Assembly: GCA_964434105.1 (NCBI GenBank)
Contig: CAYSTJ010000004.1
Location: 1 to 64,000, forward strand
From: CAYNST01 sp964434105
Lineage (GTDB): Bacteria; Pseudomonadota; Gammaproteobacteria; Pseudomonadales; Cellvibrionaceae
DNA length: 64,000 nt
Direction: 5' to 3'
Shown here: positions 52,848 through 61,576 of the stretch, in pieces
Layout of the letters: the number at the start of each line of letters is the position of its first letter
Position numbering within the stretch: position 1 is the stretch's first letter
Notes under the pieces: generated by a model
Seen by the model: only the letters and a program-made list of their open reading frames with translations
What the model was told of the DNA's origin: nothing
The model's database searches: none
Translations under genes and position numbers: made by a program

Positions 52848-53899
52848 GGCGTCTGTCCCACTGGGGCGGTGCGTTGTTAATGGCGTTGGTGGGGCTGTCT
52901 GTTGCCGCTGGTGTTGCAGCGAGCGGCGCGGCGGATAAAGACAGTCTGGCGCGCCAGATAAAAATCATCGACACCCATAATCCCGGTGCTATGGGTGTCT
53001 ATGCCCGCCACCTGGGCAGTGGGGCGGTGTACGCCTATCACGCGGATCGCCCCTGGTATCTCGCATCGCTGGTCAAGGTGCCTCTGGGTGTGGCCGTCCT
53101 GCAATCGGTGGAGAAAGGGGACATCTCGCTGGATGATGAACTGGTGCTGCAGGAAGCGGATTACGTGGATGGAACAGGCGATCTGCTCAACCAGAAAACC
53201 GGCACGCGGCACCGTATTGCGTACCTTGTCGAACAATCGATTGAACACAGTGACAGCACCGCCACTGATATGCTGATGCGCCATTTGGGCGTCGATCATT
53301 TTAACCGGCAGATCAGGGAGCACATGGTGCCGCAGGGGCTGGGGCCTTTCAGTACCATTTTGCAGGTGCGATACGACGCCTATCAGGCATTGCATCCCGA
53401 TGCCGGCAAACTGTCCAATATGGATTTCGTGCGGATTCGCAGCGCCGGCGATTACGCCGCACGTGTCAATGCATTTTCCAGGCTGCTGGGTATCAAGCCG
53501 GACGATCTGAACGCAAAAACGCTGGAAGCTGCCTTCGAACGCTATTATCAGCACCAACGGAATACCGGTACGCTGGAAGCCGTCGGGAAACTGCTGGAAC
53601 GGCTGGTGCGCGGTGAATTATTGAATCCACGTCATACCGGTCAGCTGCTGACGCATATGGAACGCATCACAACCGGCGACAAACGGTTGAAGGCCGGTAT
53701 GCCGACAGGGACAGTCTTTGCCCAAAAGACGGGCACACAGATCGAGCGGGCATGCAATATGGGGGTGGCTAATCCGGGGACAGTCAGTAAAACCGTAGTC
53801 ATAGTGGTTTGTGTGGAGGGTTTCGGCGACCGGATCGAGGCGGCGGAGAAAGTGTTTCGTCAGGTCGGCCAGGCGTTACATGATAATGGATGGCTATAG
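52802..53899 (+). CDS. Class-A-beta-lactamase-fold serine hydrolase 2
   Basis: A 365-residue paralogue of the preceding protein, overlapping it by 46 bases. Hydrophobic signal (about 21-42). SLVK (Ser89, Lys92) and KTG (309-311, QKTGTQ) are intact, but the middle motif is SDS (150-152) where SDN is expected. Shared stretches with the first copy include WYLAS, EADYVDG, RRACDMGV/ERACNMGV. Probably a cell-wall or penicillin-interacting serine hydrolase; its catalytic competence is uncertain. A GGGGGTG site precedes the ATG. Confidence 0.82.
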   Translation: MVAERGRVNGSATRIGRLSHWGGALLMALVGLSVAAGVAASGAADKDSLARQIKIIDTHNPGAMGVYARHLGSGAVYAYHADRPWYLASLVKVPLGVAVLQSVEKGDISLDDELVLQEADYVDGTGDLLNQKTGTRHRIAYLVEQSIEHSDSTATDMLMRHLGVDHFNRQIREHMVPQGLGPFSTILQVRYDAYQALHPDAGKLSNMDFVRIRSAGDYAARVNAFSRLLGIKPDDLNAKTLEAAFERYYQHQRNTGTLEAVGKLLERLVRGELLNPRHTGQLLTHMERITTGDKRLKAGMPTGTVFAQKTGTQIERACNMGVANPGTVSKTVVIVVCVEGFGDRIEAAEKVFRQVGQALHDNGWL

Positions 53900-53990
53900 C
53901 AGAAACGTCAGCAGCCCCGTCTGGCAAAAAAGAGCGCCCAACGACAGCGAATAGCGGGGCTGACGAAGGGCGCTACAGGATGCAACTTGC

Positions 53991-54629
53991 TTAGCCTTTC
54001 TCCAGCTCAAATACCACGCGCCTGCGCAGGCCCATATAAGGTTGCGGCGTGCCATCGACAACAACAGGGGCAAATTTCCAGTTTTGCACAGCACGCACTG
54101 CGGCTCGATCAAACACGTTTTCAGGGTGTGCCGAGATCACGCGAACATTGGTGGTTGCCCCGGTTTCGGTTACGTCGAATGCCACGTCAACATAGCCTTC
54201 AATGCCGCGGCTCAAGGCTCGGTGGGGGTAGGCGGCCTGCACCATTACTGTGGGAACGGGCGTGGCTGAGCTATAGGTCGTCAACGAGGGGGGATCGATT
54301 TTAGCCACCGGTAGAACCGGCGAAATCTGAGGGGTGTCGGCGGTGAAGTCGATACTCGGGGGCGGGAGCACAGGCTCCGGTAACACAGCCTCCGGCTTGA
54401 CTGGCATGGTGTCACGCACAATCACAACCGGGGTTTCCGGCATAACGATATCCGGAACCACATATGGCACCAGGGGCGGTAACTCCACCGGCGCGGTGGC
54501 AATGAGGCGTTCCATGAGCACCATCAGCCCCAGGGTTGCGGCACAGGACAGCGGCAGTACTTTTACCCAGCGCCGCCAGGCGAAATCTGCCGCGATGTTA
54601 GGGGTATGCGCGATAAATTGTCCGGTCAT
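53991..54629 (-). CDS. TonB family protein
   Basis: 212 residues: a cytoplasmic N-terminus, one membrane helix (about 27-45), a Pro-rich periplasmic spacer (VELPPLVPYVVPDIVMPETP), and a C-terminal TonB domain (ALSRGIEGYVDVAFDVTETGATTNVRVISAHPENVFDRAAVRAVQNWKF in position order). TonB transmits proton-motive energy to outer-membrane receptors. AGGAG six bases upstream of the ATG. It follows the M56 gene by 85 bases and is probably in the blaI operon, an unusual setting for tonB. Confidence 0.9.
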   Translation of the reverse strand: MTGQFIAHTPNIAADFAWRRWVKVLPLSCAATLGLMVLMERLIATAPVELPPLVPYVVPDIVMPETPVVIVRDTMPVKPEAVLPEPVLPPPSIDFTADTPQISPVLPVAKIDPPSLTTYSSATPVPTVMVQAAYPHRALSRGIEGYVDVAFDVTETGATTNVRVISAHPENVFDRAAVRAVQNWKFAPVVVDGTPQPYMGLRRRVVFELEKG

Positions 54630-54714
54630 ACATTTCTCCTGATTAATCAGCCGTCGCCTTTTTTGCTTTTATAGCGAGCGATCTATGGCCTGGTGAACAC
54701 TGAGTTTTGCATCC

Positions 54715-56178
54715 TCATTTAAAACTGAACCGAAATATCTCTCTGCGTCGCTGGACAATGGTTCCCGGCGCATCGGCATAGCTGGGGCTATAGCGATACT
54801 GTCGCAGTGCATCCAGTGCCGCGTCATCAAATACGCCCGGGGGCGCTGCTTCCACGACTTTTTCGTTGACGACTGTGCCGCGGGCGGTGATATCGAACTC
54901 CACCGTGACATGGCCTTCGCGCCCACGCTGTAAAGCGCGTTTCGGATAAATGGGTAATACCCGGACCGTGTTGTGGAGCGGTGCATCCAGCGGTACCTGG
55001 CGCGGCTGCCAGAGGGGTTGACGGGTACTGGCTTCCACCGGAAGGGGGTGGCTATCGACGCGCCAGCGGTGTTGCGGCTTGCCCGGCGCGGGCGGGGCGT
55101 CGGCGAGCAGATTTGATTTGAGAGTCTGCCAATCCACATCGGTTGAATCGACTGGCGGCGGACGGTGGGCGGGTTGCTCAGGCCGGGTAATTTGAAGGGG
55201 GAGCAGGTGGATCGCCGCGTCCGTTGCTGGCTCCATCGGTGTCAACTGTAGCGCGGACACGGGCAGGAGCAGCATCAGTCCGATACCGGCCAGTGCCAGT
55301 GGCGGTCGTTGACTGGATTGGACGGTGCGGGCCCCGTCGAGGACGGTTTGAATGCGTCGAAACACCTGCGGTGGATCAATAAGCGAATTGCCGGGCAACC
55401 CGACCGGCCCGGTATGGGTGAAACTGAGCAGGCTGGTGGCGTAATCGGGGCGGCTGACACCGGCACTCAGGACCTGGTCGTCGCAGGCGACTTCGGCATA
55501 CCAGAGCAGCTGTTTGCGGAGCGTCCAGACGCAGGCCAGTGGCCACAACAGGCAGACAACCGCATGGGCAAACAGGGTAGTCGCCCAGTCGCCTCGCCGC
55601 AGATGCGCCATTTCGTGTAACAGCACGTGACGCAGGCGGGGTTCATGCCATTGATGAAAGCGCCGGGGCAGCGCCAGCCTGGGGTGTAGCCAGCCCCAGA
55701 TCATGGGCGTGTGCAGGCCGTGGGCCGCCAGCAGTGTTACCGGTCTGGCGCCGACCAGCGGCTGGCGGCAGGAGTCGGGCAGGGATTCAGTGGGGACAAT
55801 GGTTGCCCGCTGTCGAAGCGCTCTCAGCTGCCACAACCCCCAAGCCAGTCGACTGAAAAACCACAGGCTGAGCGCTGCGTATACCCCGATCAATAGGGCA
55901 ACGACCGGATGATGGGTAACGCTGGCCAGGCTCGAGAATTCGATCTGCGCGGCATGGGCTGCAAACGCGGGAACGATGGGCCATGCGAGGGTCGGCAGGC
56001 AGTGGGAAAGTATGGGCAGGGCAATACACGCTGCCAGGGCAAACAGGAGCATTCGATGCCGGCAGGCAGCCGAGCTGTCGTGGCTGGTGGCGACGATAGC
56101 CATGATACTGTACGCCACAATTGCAATTTTAATGGCGGTCAACAGCAGATCGTTGATGATATCCAGCGATAGCACCAT
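54715..56178 (-). CDS. M56 (BlaR1/MecR1-type) metallopeptidase fused to a TonB-like domain
   Basis: 487 residues. Several N-terminal helices, the zinc site HEMAH (188-192) in LLHEMAHLRRGDW, and a distal acidic segment WYAEVACDDQVL. The usual C-terminal penicillin-binding sensor of BlaR1 is absent; instead there is a Pro-rich linker and a TonB C-terminal domain (about 395-487, LQRGREGHVTVEFDITARG). Start chosen at 56178 with GGAGCG upstream; a frame to 56667 covers the blaI gene out of frame and is rejected. It lies 11 bases after blaI. It probably cleaves BlaI on a signal relayed through the TonB-like domain. Confidence 0.88.
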   Translation of the reverse strand: MVLSLDIINDLLLTAIKIAIVAYSIMAIVATSHDSSAACRHRMLLFALAACIALPILSHCLPTLAWPIVPAFAAHAAQIEFSSLASVTHHPVVALLIGVYAALSLWFFSRLAWGLWQLRALRQRATIVPTESLPDSCRQPLVGARPVTLLAAHGLHTPMIWGWLHPRLALPRRFHQWHEPRLRHVLLHEMAHLRRGDWATTLFAHAVVCLLWPLACVWTLRKQLLWYAEVACDDQVLSAGVSRPDYATSLLSFTHTGPVGLPGNSLIDPPQVFRRIQTVLDGARTVQSSQRPPLALAGIGLMLLLPVSALQLTPMEPATDAAIHLLPLQITRPEQPAHRPPPVDSTDVDWQTLKSNLLADAPPAPGKPQHRWRVDSHPLPVEASTRQPLWQPRQVPLDAPLHNTVRVLPIYPKRALQRGREGHVTVEFDITARGTVVNEKVVEAAPPGVFDDAALDALRQYRYSPSYADAPGTIVQRRREIFRFSFK

Positions 56179-56189
56179 GCGTTGCGCTC

Positions 56190-56597
56190 CTATGGATTGT
56201 CCTTGTCCTGTACCGGCAGGGATTTGAGTCGGGCAATGGTGCGCTCGATTTCCTCCAGCTCCCGCTTCGACAGCGTCTCGCCTTCGGCATCCAGTAACGC
56301 GTTGACGGCCTGTGCGCGGGAACCCTTGAAAAACACTTTCAGCAAACGGGATATGGCGGATGCCTGTACCGCCGTTTCCTCTATCACCGGCGAATAAATG
56401 TAGCGGGCGCCGTCCTGCACAAAACGCACGTGTTTTTTCTCGACCAGTCGTGCCAGCAGGGCCCGCACCGTGGAGTAAGCGGGTGGGTCCGGCAGCGCCT
56501 GCTGGATCTCCTGCGCCGATTGCTGTTGGTGCTCGAACAGAATGTCCATGATTTGTCGCTCGCGACGACTGAGTTTGTTCAGCAGGTTGGGTTGCAT
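56190..56597 (-). CDS. blaI: BlaI/MecI-family repressor
   Basis: A 135-residue winged-helix repressor. LSRRERQIMDILFEH and YSTVRALLARLVEKKHVRF form the HTH and wing; the C-terminal helices (SRLLKVFFKGSRAQAVNAL) are for dimerisation. BlaI proteins bind palindromes and are inactivated by cleavage between helices by the M56 partner. Two operator-like palindromes stand just upstream. It heads the operon blaI-M56-tonB; autorepression is expected. Confidence 0.92.
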   Translation of the reverse strand: MQPNLLNKLSRRERQIMDILFEHQQQSAQEIQQALPDPPAYSTVRALLARLVEKKHVRFVQDGARYIYSPVIEETAVQASAISRLLKVFFKGSRAQAVNALLDAEGETLSKRELEEIERTIARLKSLPVQDKDNP

Positions 56598-56631
56598 GAT
56601 CAGGTCTGATTCCAGGTCGTGAGTTGTGGTG

Positions 56632-56647
56632 TGCTAAAAATTTAGCA
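56632..56647. promoter_or_regulatory. BlaI operator 1 (16 bp)
   Basis: TGCTAAA-AA-TTTAGCA: seven-base arms around two bases. It overlaps the probable -10 box, 35 bases before the blaI start. Confidence 0.75.
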
Positions 56648-56667
56648 TTGGCAGGGTGTGGGTGCAA
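56639..56667 (-). promoter_or_regulatory. Probable blaI promoter
   Basis: On the minus strand TTGCAC and TAAATT are 17 bases apart. The -10 box falls within operator 1, and operator 2 lies eight bases upstream of the -35 box, so bound repressor would block polymerase. Confidence 0.65.
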
Positions 56668-56674
56668 GCTTTTT

Positions 56675-56692
56675 GTGCTAAAAAATTAGCAC
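56675..56692. promoter_or_regulatory. BlaI operator 2 (18 bp)
   Basis: GTGCTAA-AAAA-TTAGCAC: seven-base arms. Centre-to-centre distance from operator 1 is 44 bases, about four helical turns, so dimers could sit on the same face. Confidence 0.75.
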
Positions 56693-56834
56693 CTGATCAC
56701 GGTGTAGTGCAATACGTGGGCTGTCAGCCGGCAGGATGTTGCACCGGGATGACGGGCCTGCATAAAAAAGGGTGACGTAATGCCATCCGCTTTCCCGTCT
56801 GCATTGACATTTGGGGTCGCGACCACTAAGGTCC

Positions 56835-56955
56835 GCGCTGCCTGAGGTGCTCCGCAACGCCGGAGTTAAATGGGAAGTCTGGTGCAAAGCCAGCGCTGCC
56901 CCCGCAACGGTCAATGGTCCCGTTCGACCATGAGCCCGATACCAGCCCAAGGCAT
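56835..56955 (+). promoter_or_regulatory. Cobalamin riboswitch
   Basis: Conserved core: GAGTTAAATGGGAAG, GGTGCAAAGCCAGCGCTGCC followed by CCCGCAACGG, and the B12-box-like GAGCCCGATACCAGCC at 56932-56947. It lies about 130 bases before btuB. In this class adenosylcobalamin binding shuts down translation or transcription of the downstream genes. Boundaries are approximate. Confidence 0.9.
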
Positions 56956-57085
56956 GTTCGTCAATGGAGCGGAGGGCTACCATTCCGGAATGATTCCCGA
57001 TACGGAATGAAACGCTTTTTCCGTCTCCCGTCATCCCCGTGATTGCCTCCCTCAATGGCTTGATTTACTGGCTTTTGAGGATCTT

Positions 57086-58936
57086 ATGAAATATTTTACG
57101 GTGCCCGCCCTGCTGGGTGCGGCTTTTTCCCCGCCCCTGCTGGCGCAGGATAAACTCGAAGAAGTGGTTGTTATCGCCTCGCGCTATCAGGTTCCCCTGC
57201 GGGAGGTGGGTGCGAGCGTATCGGTGATAACCCGCGAGGAGATCGAACTGCAGGGATACCCGACCGTGGCTGAGTTGCTGCGCACCCAGCCCGGTGTGAC
57301 GGTGAGCAACAGCGGTGGCCACGGCAAGGCGACCGCTTTGCGCATTCGCGGCGAGGAAGGTTTTCGTACCCTGGTGTTGATTGACGGGGTGGAAATGTCT
57401 GATCCGACGGCGGTCCAGGTGGGCCCCCAGATGGAGCACCTGCTGGCTGGCAGCGATTTGGAGCGGATCGAAGTGCTAAGGGGACCCCAGGGGTTTATCT
57501 ATGGAGCCGATGCGGGTGGCGTTATCAATATTGTTACCCGTAGCCCGCAGCAGGGCGCTAGCGCTGGCCTGGAGGTTGGGCATGGGCGTTACGACACGAC
57601 CCGCCTGAAAGGGCTTGCAGCCTATGGTGCAAAGCAGGCCGACGGGTTTGTGTCGGTCACTGATCTGTCAACGGCGGGTTTCAACGCGCTGGTCAGCGAT
57701 ACCTCGGAAGATCGCGATGGTTATGACAACACCACCTGGCACGCAAAATTCGGCTGGAACCCTTCGGATGATTTGCGGGCGCAGCTGGTGGTGCGGGATA
57801 TCGTGAGTACTAACCAGTTTGATCACTGTGCCGGTACCCATGACTGCGTCGGGTTATTTGATCAGGCCACGGCGCGTGTATCCCTGGATCACAATGGTGT
57901 CATGCTGGCGCAGACTTTTGCGCTGTTGCAATCGGACATAAGCCGCCGCAATGTGGCTGCGGGTGTGACGACATTCGATTCGGCGGGACTCATGCGCAAA
58001 GCGGAATACCGGGCCCGCTGGGCCGTGTCGCAGCATGCCACGCTGGTGGTCGGCGGTGATCTGAAGGCCGAACAGGTGGATGTGGTCGACGGTGATGATC
58101 TACAGCGCGACCAGACCGGCGTATTCGGCGAGCTGCAATGGTCGCCGACGCCACAGTGGGCGATAACCGCCGGGACCCGTTACGACGATCATGAAGACTT
58201 TGGCGAGCATGTAAGCGGTCGTGTGTCGTCGGCCTATATTCATACCCTGTCTGCCGGGAACAGCCTGAAGTTTCGTGCCAGTGCCGGCAACGGTTTCCGG
58301 GCGCCAAGTCTTTACGAGATCAGCTATAACCGGGCCGAAGGCTTCGGCGCAGCCGCAGCGACGGAGTTGCGTGAAGAACGCAGCCAGGGTTTCGACCTGG
58401 GGCTGGATTACTTTCGAACCAGTGGATTTACCGCGCAGCTGACCTGGTTTGATCAATCCGTTGAAAATGAAATTGATTTTGACCGGGTCGCGTTTTCCGG
58501 GTATTTACAGACCGGAGGTCGCAGCCAGTCGCGTGGCTGGGAGCTGGCGCTGGAAGCCCCAGTGCGGGACTATGGTCGCCTTGATGTCGCATTCACACGC
58601 AATCACACCCAAACCGCCAATGGGGTCCAGCGTACTCGCCGCCCCGGCATGCAGCTTGACATGGCGGCCTCCATTTATCCGCGGGACGGGTTGACCCTTA
58701 TGATTGGCAGTCGCTGGGTGCGGGACGCGGTAGAGGATATTTTTGGCGCGGGTCTCGTGCCACTGGATGATTACCAGCTACTCAATGTCAGCATCAACTA
58801 TCAGCTCACCCGCCATTTTGCTGTGTTTGCCCAGGTAGAAAACGCCGGTGACGAGGATTATCAGGAAATAACGGGCTATAACACCGCTGGCCGGGCATTC
58901 TATGTCGGTATGCGCTATGGATTTTCGCCGGACTGA
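57086..58936 (+). CDS. btuB: Vitamin B12 TonB-dependent receptor
   Basis: A 616-residue outer-membrane receptor. Signal peptide (ending LLAQ), TonB-box-like EEVVVIAS, plug domain (about 40-150; LRIRGEEGFRTLVLIDGVEMSDP, ERIEVLRGPQGFIYGADAGGVINIVTR), and a 22-strand-type barrel ending AFYVGMRYGFSPD. It imports corrinoids using TonB energy. Preceded by a cobalamin riboswitch and followed by cobO and the salvage genes, which confirms the substrate. The nearby tonB (53991) may serve it. Confidence 0.92.
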   Translation: MKYFTVPALLGAAFSPPLLAQDKLEEVVVIASRYQVPLREVGASVSVITREEIELQGYPTVAELLRTQPGVTVSNSGGHGKATALRIRGEEGFRTLVLIDGVEMSDPTAVQVGPQMEHLLAGSDLERIEVLRGPQGFIYGADAGGVINIVTRSPQQGASAGLEVGHGRYDTTRLKGLAAYGAKQADGFVSVTDLSTAGFNALVSDTSEDRDGYDNTTWHAKFGWNPSDDLRAQLVVRDIVSTNQFDHCAGTHDCVGLFDQATARVSLDHNGVMLAQTFALLQSDISRRNVAAGVTTFDSAGLMRKAEYRARWAVSQHATLVVGGDLKAEQVDVVDGDDLQRDQTGVFGELQWSPTPQWAITAGTRYDDHEDFGEHVSGRVSSAYIHTLSAGNSLKFRASAGNGFRAPSLYEISYNRAEGFGAAAATELREERSQGFDLGLDYFRTSGFTAQLTWFDQSVENEIDFDRVAFSGYLQTGGRSQSRGWELALEAPVRDYGRLDVAFTRNHTQTANGVQRTRRPGMQLDMAASIYPRDGLTLMIGSRWVRDAVEDIFGAGLVPLDDYQLLNVSINYQLTRHFAVFAQVENAGDEDYQEITGYNTAGRAFYVGMRYGFSPD

Positions 58937-59004
58937 CCAGCCGAAGCGGTGTGTGCCTGCAACGATCATAGAATCATTCAATACGACCAACAGGAGCAAT
59001 CACT

Positions 59005-59616
59005 GTGCAAGACGATTCCGATAAAAATGCAAAGCATCAGGCGTCCATGGCCAGGCACAAAGAAAAAGTGGACGCCCGCATAGAGCAGGCGAGCACCGAA
59101 CGTGGTGTGGCCGTACTGCTGACCGGCAATGGCAAAGGCAAATCCAGCTCGGCCTTCGGTATGGTAATGCGGGCGCTGGGTTACGGTCAGAAGGTGGGCG
59201 TGGTGCAGTTCATTAAAGGTCAGCAGCTTTCCGGTGAAGAAATCTATGTGCGCGAACATTGCCCGCAGATTACCTTTTACCAGATGGGTACCGGATTTAC
59301 CTGGGATACCCAGGACAGGACGGGTGACATCGCCGCTGCCGAAGCGACCTGGGCCCGGGCGCTGCCAATGTTGCAGGACCCGCAATACGATCTGGTGGTA
59401 CTGGATGAAGTGACCTATATGCTGGGTTATGGCTATCTGGACGAAAGCGCGGTTGTCGAGGCAATCCGCCGGCGACCCGCCGGGCAGAGCGTCATTGTTA
59501 CCGGTCGTGGTGGTGGTTCGGCGCTGCGTGATGCCATGGATACCGTATCGGAAGTCAAAGATATCAAGCACGCCTTCAAGGCCGGCATCAAAGCGCGCAA
59601 GGGTGTGGACTATTGA
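59005..59616 (+). CDS. cobO: Cob(I)yrinic acid a,c-diamide adenosyltransferase
   Basis: A 203-residue ATP:corrinoid adenosyltransferase (BtuR/CobA type). P-loop TGNGKGKSSSAFGM, VGVVQFIKGQQLSGEE, DLVVLDEVTYMLGYGYL, and VIVTGRGGGSALRDAMDTVSEVK. It adds the 5'-deoxyadenosyl group to imported corrinoids. GTG start with AGGAGC seven bases upstream. The N-terminal basic helix MARHKEKVDARIEQ is typical. Confidence 0.95.
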   Translation: MQDDSDKNAKHQASMARHKEKVDARIEQASTERGVAVLLTGNGKGKSSSAFGMVMRALGYGQKVGVVQFIKGQQLSGEEIYVREHCPQITFYQMGTGFTWDTQDRTGDIAAAEATWARALPMLQDPQYDLVVLDEVTYMLGYGYLDESAVVEAIRRRPAGQSVIVTGRGGGSALRDAMDTVSEVKDIKHAFKAGIKARKGVDY

Positions 59617-59731
59617 TGCCGAATCGACGTGGTGCCAGCGATGTGGCGTACTGACCTGATAGGTCCGGGCAGTGTTTCAGGGCGGCAGACGCTGTGTTAA
59701 TGATTGCGTCGCCGGACCTTGCTGCAACGCC

Positions 59732-60769
59732 ATGACCGAGACCCCCGACACACTGGCGCGCTGGTGGCCTGCTGTATTAACCGCAGCCCTCGGGTCGCTT
59801 ATGCTCAGTCTGGTGGCGGCGCTGTGCTTTGGCGCATTGCCCTACACGCTACAGGAGTTCTGGCAGTGGCTGACGGGCAGCGGCAGTCCACAGGCAAATC
59901 TGATTATTGGGGAATTGCGTCTGCCGCGTGCGTTGCTGGCGGCCCAGGTTGGTGCCTTGCTGGCCATATGCGGTACCGCCACCCAGGGCCTGTTTCGCAA
60001 TCCCCTGGCTGACCCATCGCTGATTGGCGTAACGGCGGGCGCGGCTGCAGGTGCCAGTGCCGTCATTGTATTGCTCGACCAGTTGCAATGGAGCCTGTGG
60101 GGGCTGTCACTGGTCTCACTCGGTGCGTTCGCCGGTGGTGTGCTGGTGGTGATCCTGGTGTACAGACTGGCCAGCGGACCCGCAGGGACATCCGTATCCA
60201 CCATGCTGCTGGCGGGCATGGCTTTGACCTTCCTCGCCGGTGCGTTCACCAATCTGCTGGAATTTGTCGCGGACAACGACATGTTGCGCCGCATCAGTCT
60301 ATGGCGCATGGGCGGCCTGGACGGTGCGGATTATGGGCGGGTCGGCATGCTGGCACTTGTCTGCGCGGCAATCCTGTCGGTACTGTTCAAGCAGCGCAAT
60401 GCGCTCAATGCGTTGCTTCTGGGCGAGTCGGAGGCGCGCCATCTGGGGGTGGATGTGCGCCAGCTGCAACGGCTGGTGATTGCCTGCGTGGCACTGGGGG
60501 TGGGTACATCGGTGGCGCTGGCCGGCACCATCGCCTTTGTCGGGCTGGTGGTGCCGCACATGGTGCGCATGCTCACCGGGCCGGACCATCGCTATGTACT
60601 GCCACTCAGCGCGTGTATGGGCGCAGTTTTACTGGTGCTGGCCGACGCGCTGGCCCGCACCGTGATCGCGCCGACCGAACTGCCGGTGGGGCTGGTGACG
60701 GCATTCATCGGTGCCCCGGTATTTATCTCCCTGCTGCGCCGTCGCCAATTCCACGGGGTGAACTCATGA
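59732..60769 (+). CDS. btuC: FecCD-family ABC permease, probable B12 importer
   Basis: A 345-residue inner-membrane permease with about ten helices. LIIGELRLPRALLAAQVGALLAICGTATQGLFRNPLADP is the family hallmark, and GLVVPHMVRMLTGPDHRYVLPLSA follows. Start chosen at 59732; the frame extends upstream without a better site. Partner ATPase overlaps by four bases (ATGA). The sequence class includes heme and siderophore permeases; B12 is inferred from context. No binding protein (btuF) gene is next to it. Confidence 0.85.
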   Translation: MTETPDTLARWWPAVLTAALGSLMLSLVAALCFGALPYTLQEFWQWLTGSGSPQANLIIGELRLPRALLAAQVGALLAICGTATQGLFRNPLADPSLIGVTAGAAAGASAVIVLLDQLQWSLWGLSLVSLGAFAGGVLVVILVYRLASGPAGTSVSTMLLAGMALTFLAGAFTNLLEFVADNDMLRRISLWRMGGLDGADYGRVGMLALVCAAILSVLFKQRNALNALLLGESEARHLGVDVRQLQRLVIACVALGVGTSVALAGTIAFVGLVVPHMVRMLTGPDHRYVLPLSACMGAVLLVLADALARTVIAPTELPVGLVTAFIGAPVFISLLRRRQFHGVNS

Positions 60770-61542
60770 CGGTGCTGCAACTGGATGCACTCAGTGTCAT
60801 GCTGCAGGGGGAGCGCCGGGTCGATGCTGTCGATTTTCAGCTGCATGCCGGTGAGGTTGCGGTCATTATCGGTCCCAATGGCGCGGGCAAAACAACCCTG
60901 CTGCGGGCCGTAACCGGGGAGGTCGCAGCCAGCGCCGGTGCCATAACCCTGTGCGGCAAACCGCAGTCGCAATGGTCGCTGCAGGCGCGGGCACGCCACG
61001 TGGCAGTGCTGCCACAGGCCAGTCAACTCAATTTCCCCTATCGGGTGGCGGAGGTTGTGGCGCTGGGTCGTATGCCACACAGCAGCGGCCGACGCTGTGA
61101 CAACCGGATTGTGCAGCTGGCGATGCAGGCGCTGGATATTGAGCATCTGCAGAACCGCCTCTACCCGCGCCTGTCGGGTGGCGAAAAGCAGCGCACGCAA
61201 TTGGCCAGGGTGCTGTGTCAGATCTGGCGGGCAGAGGACGCCAGCAGTCGCCTGCTGATTCTGGATGAACCGACCGCTGCACTGGATCTTGGTCATCAGC
61301 AGTCCCTCATGCAGACAGTGCGGGCGTTTGCCCGACAGGGCGCGGGTGTGTTGCTGGTAATGCACGATATCAATCTGGCATTACGCTATGCCGATCATTT
61401 GCTGGCGTTGGCAGGCGGCCGCGCGCTGGCGGCAGGGCCGGTGGGCGAAGTGCTGACGGCGGCGCTGCTGGAAAAGCTTTTTGGTGTCAGAGTGACACTC
61501 CTGAACGATTCACAACACCCTCATCCGGTCGTGGTGCTATAA
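60766..61542 (+). CDS. btuD: ABC importer ATPase, HmuV/BtuD type
   Basis: 258 residues. Walker A GPNGAGKTTL, signature LSGGEKQRTQLARVL, Walker B LLILDEPTAALDL, H-loop LLVMHDINLALRYADH. The insert RAEDASSRLLILDEPTAALD is typical of HmuV heme importers, yet the gene sits in a riboswitch-led B12 operon. Coupled to the permease by ATGA. It very probably powers corrinoid uptake; heme transport remains an alternative. Confidence 0.85.
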   Translation: MTVLQLDALSVMLQGERRVDAVDFQLHAGEVAVIIGPNGAGKTTLLRAVTGEVAASAGAITLCGKPQSQWSLQARARHVAVLPQASQLNFPYRVAEVVALGRMPHSSGRRCDNRIVQLAMQALDIEHLQNRLYPRLSGGEKQRTQLARVLCQIWRAEDASSRLLILDEPTAALDLGHQQSLMQTVRAFARQGAGVLLVMHDINLALRYADHLLALAGGRALAAGPVGEVLTAALLEKLFGVRVTLLNDSQHPHPVVVL

Positions 61543-61576
61543 AATCGCCGGGAATAACGCTAAACAGAGACGAATA

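Noticed and set aside
53912..53962. Inverted repeat CAGCCCCG / CGGGGCTG between convergent genes
   Set aside because: The loop would be 35 bases and there is no T-run, so a terminator cannot be claimed.
56179..56667. Upstream extension of the M56 frame (160 residues)
   Set aside because: It runs out of frame through blaI and the operator region and reads as Arg/Gly/Ala-rich shadow sequence; ATG 56178 has a good ribosome site.
60088..60765. Long N-terminal extension of the ABC ATPase frame
   Set aside because: It is the shadow of the btuC coding sequence; ATG 60766 overlaps the btuC stop as ATGA.
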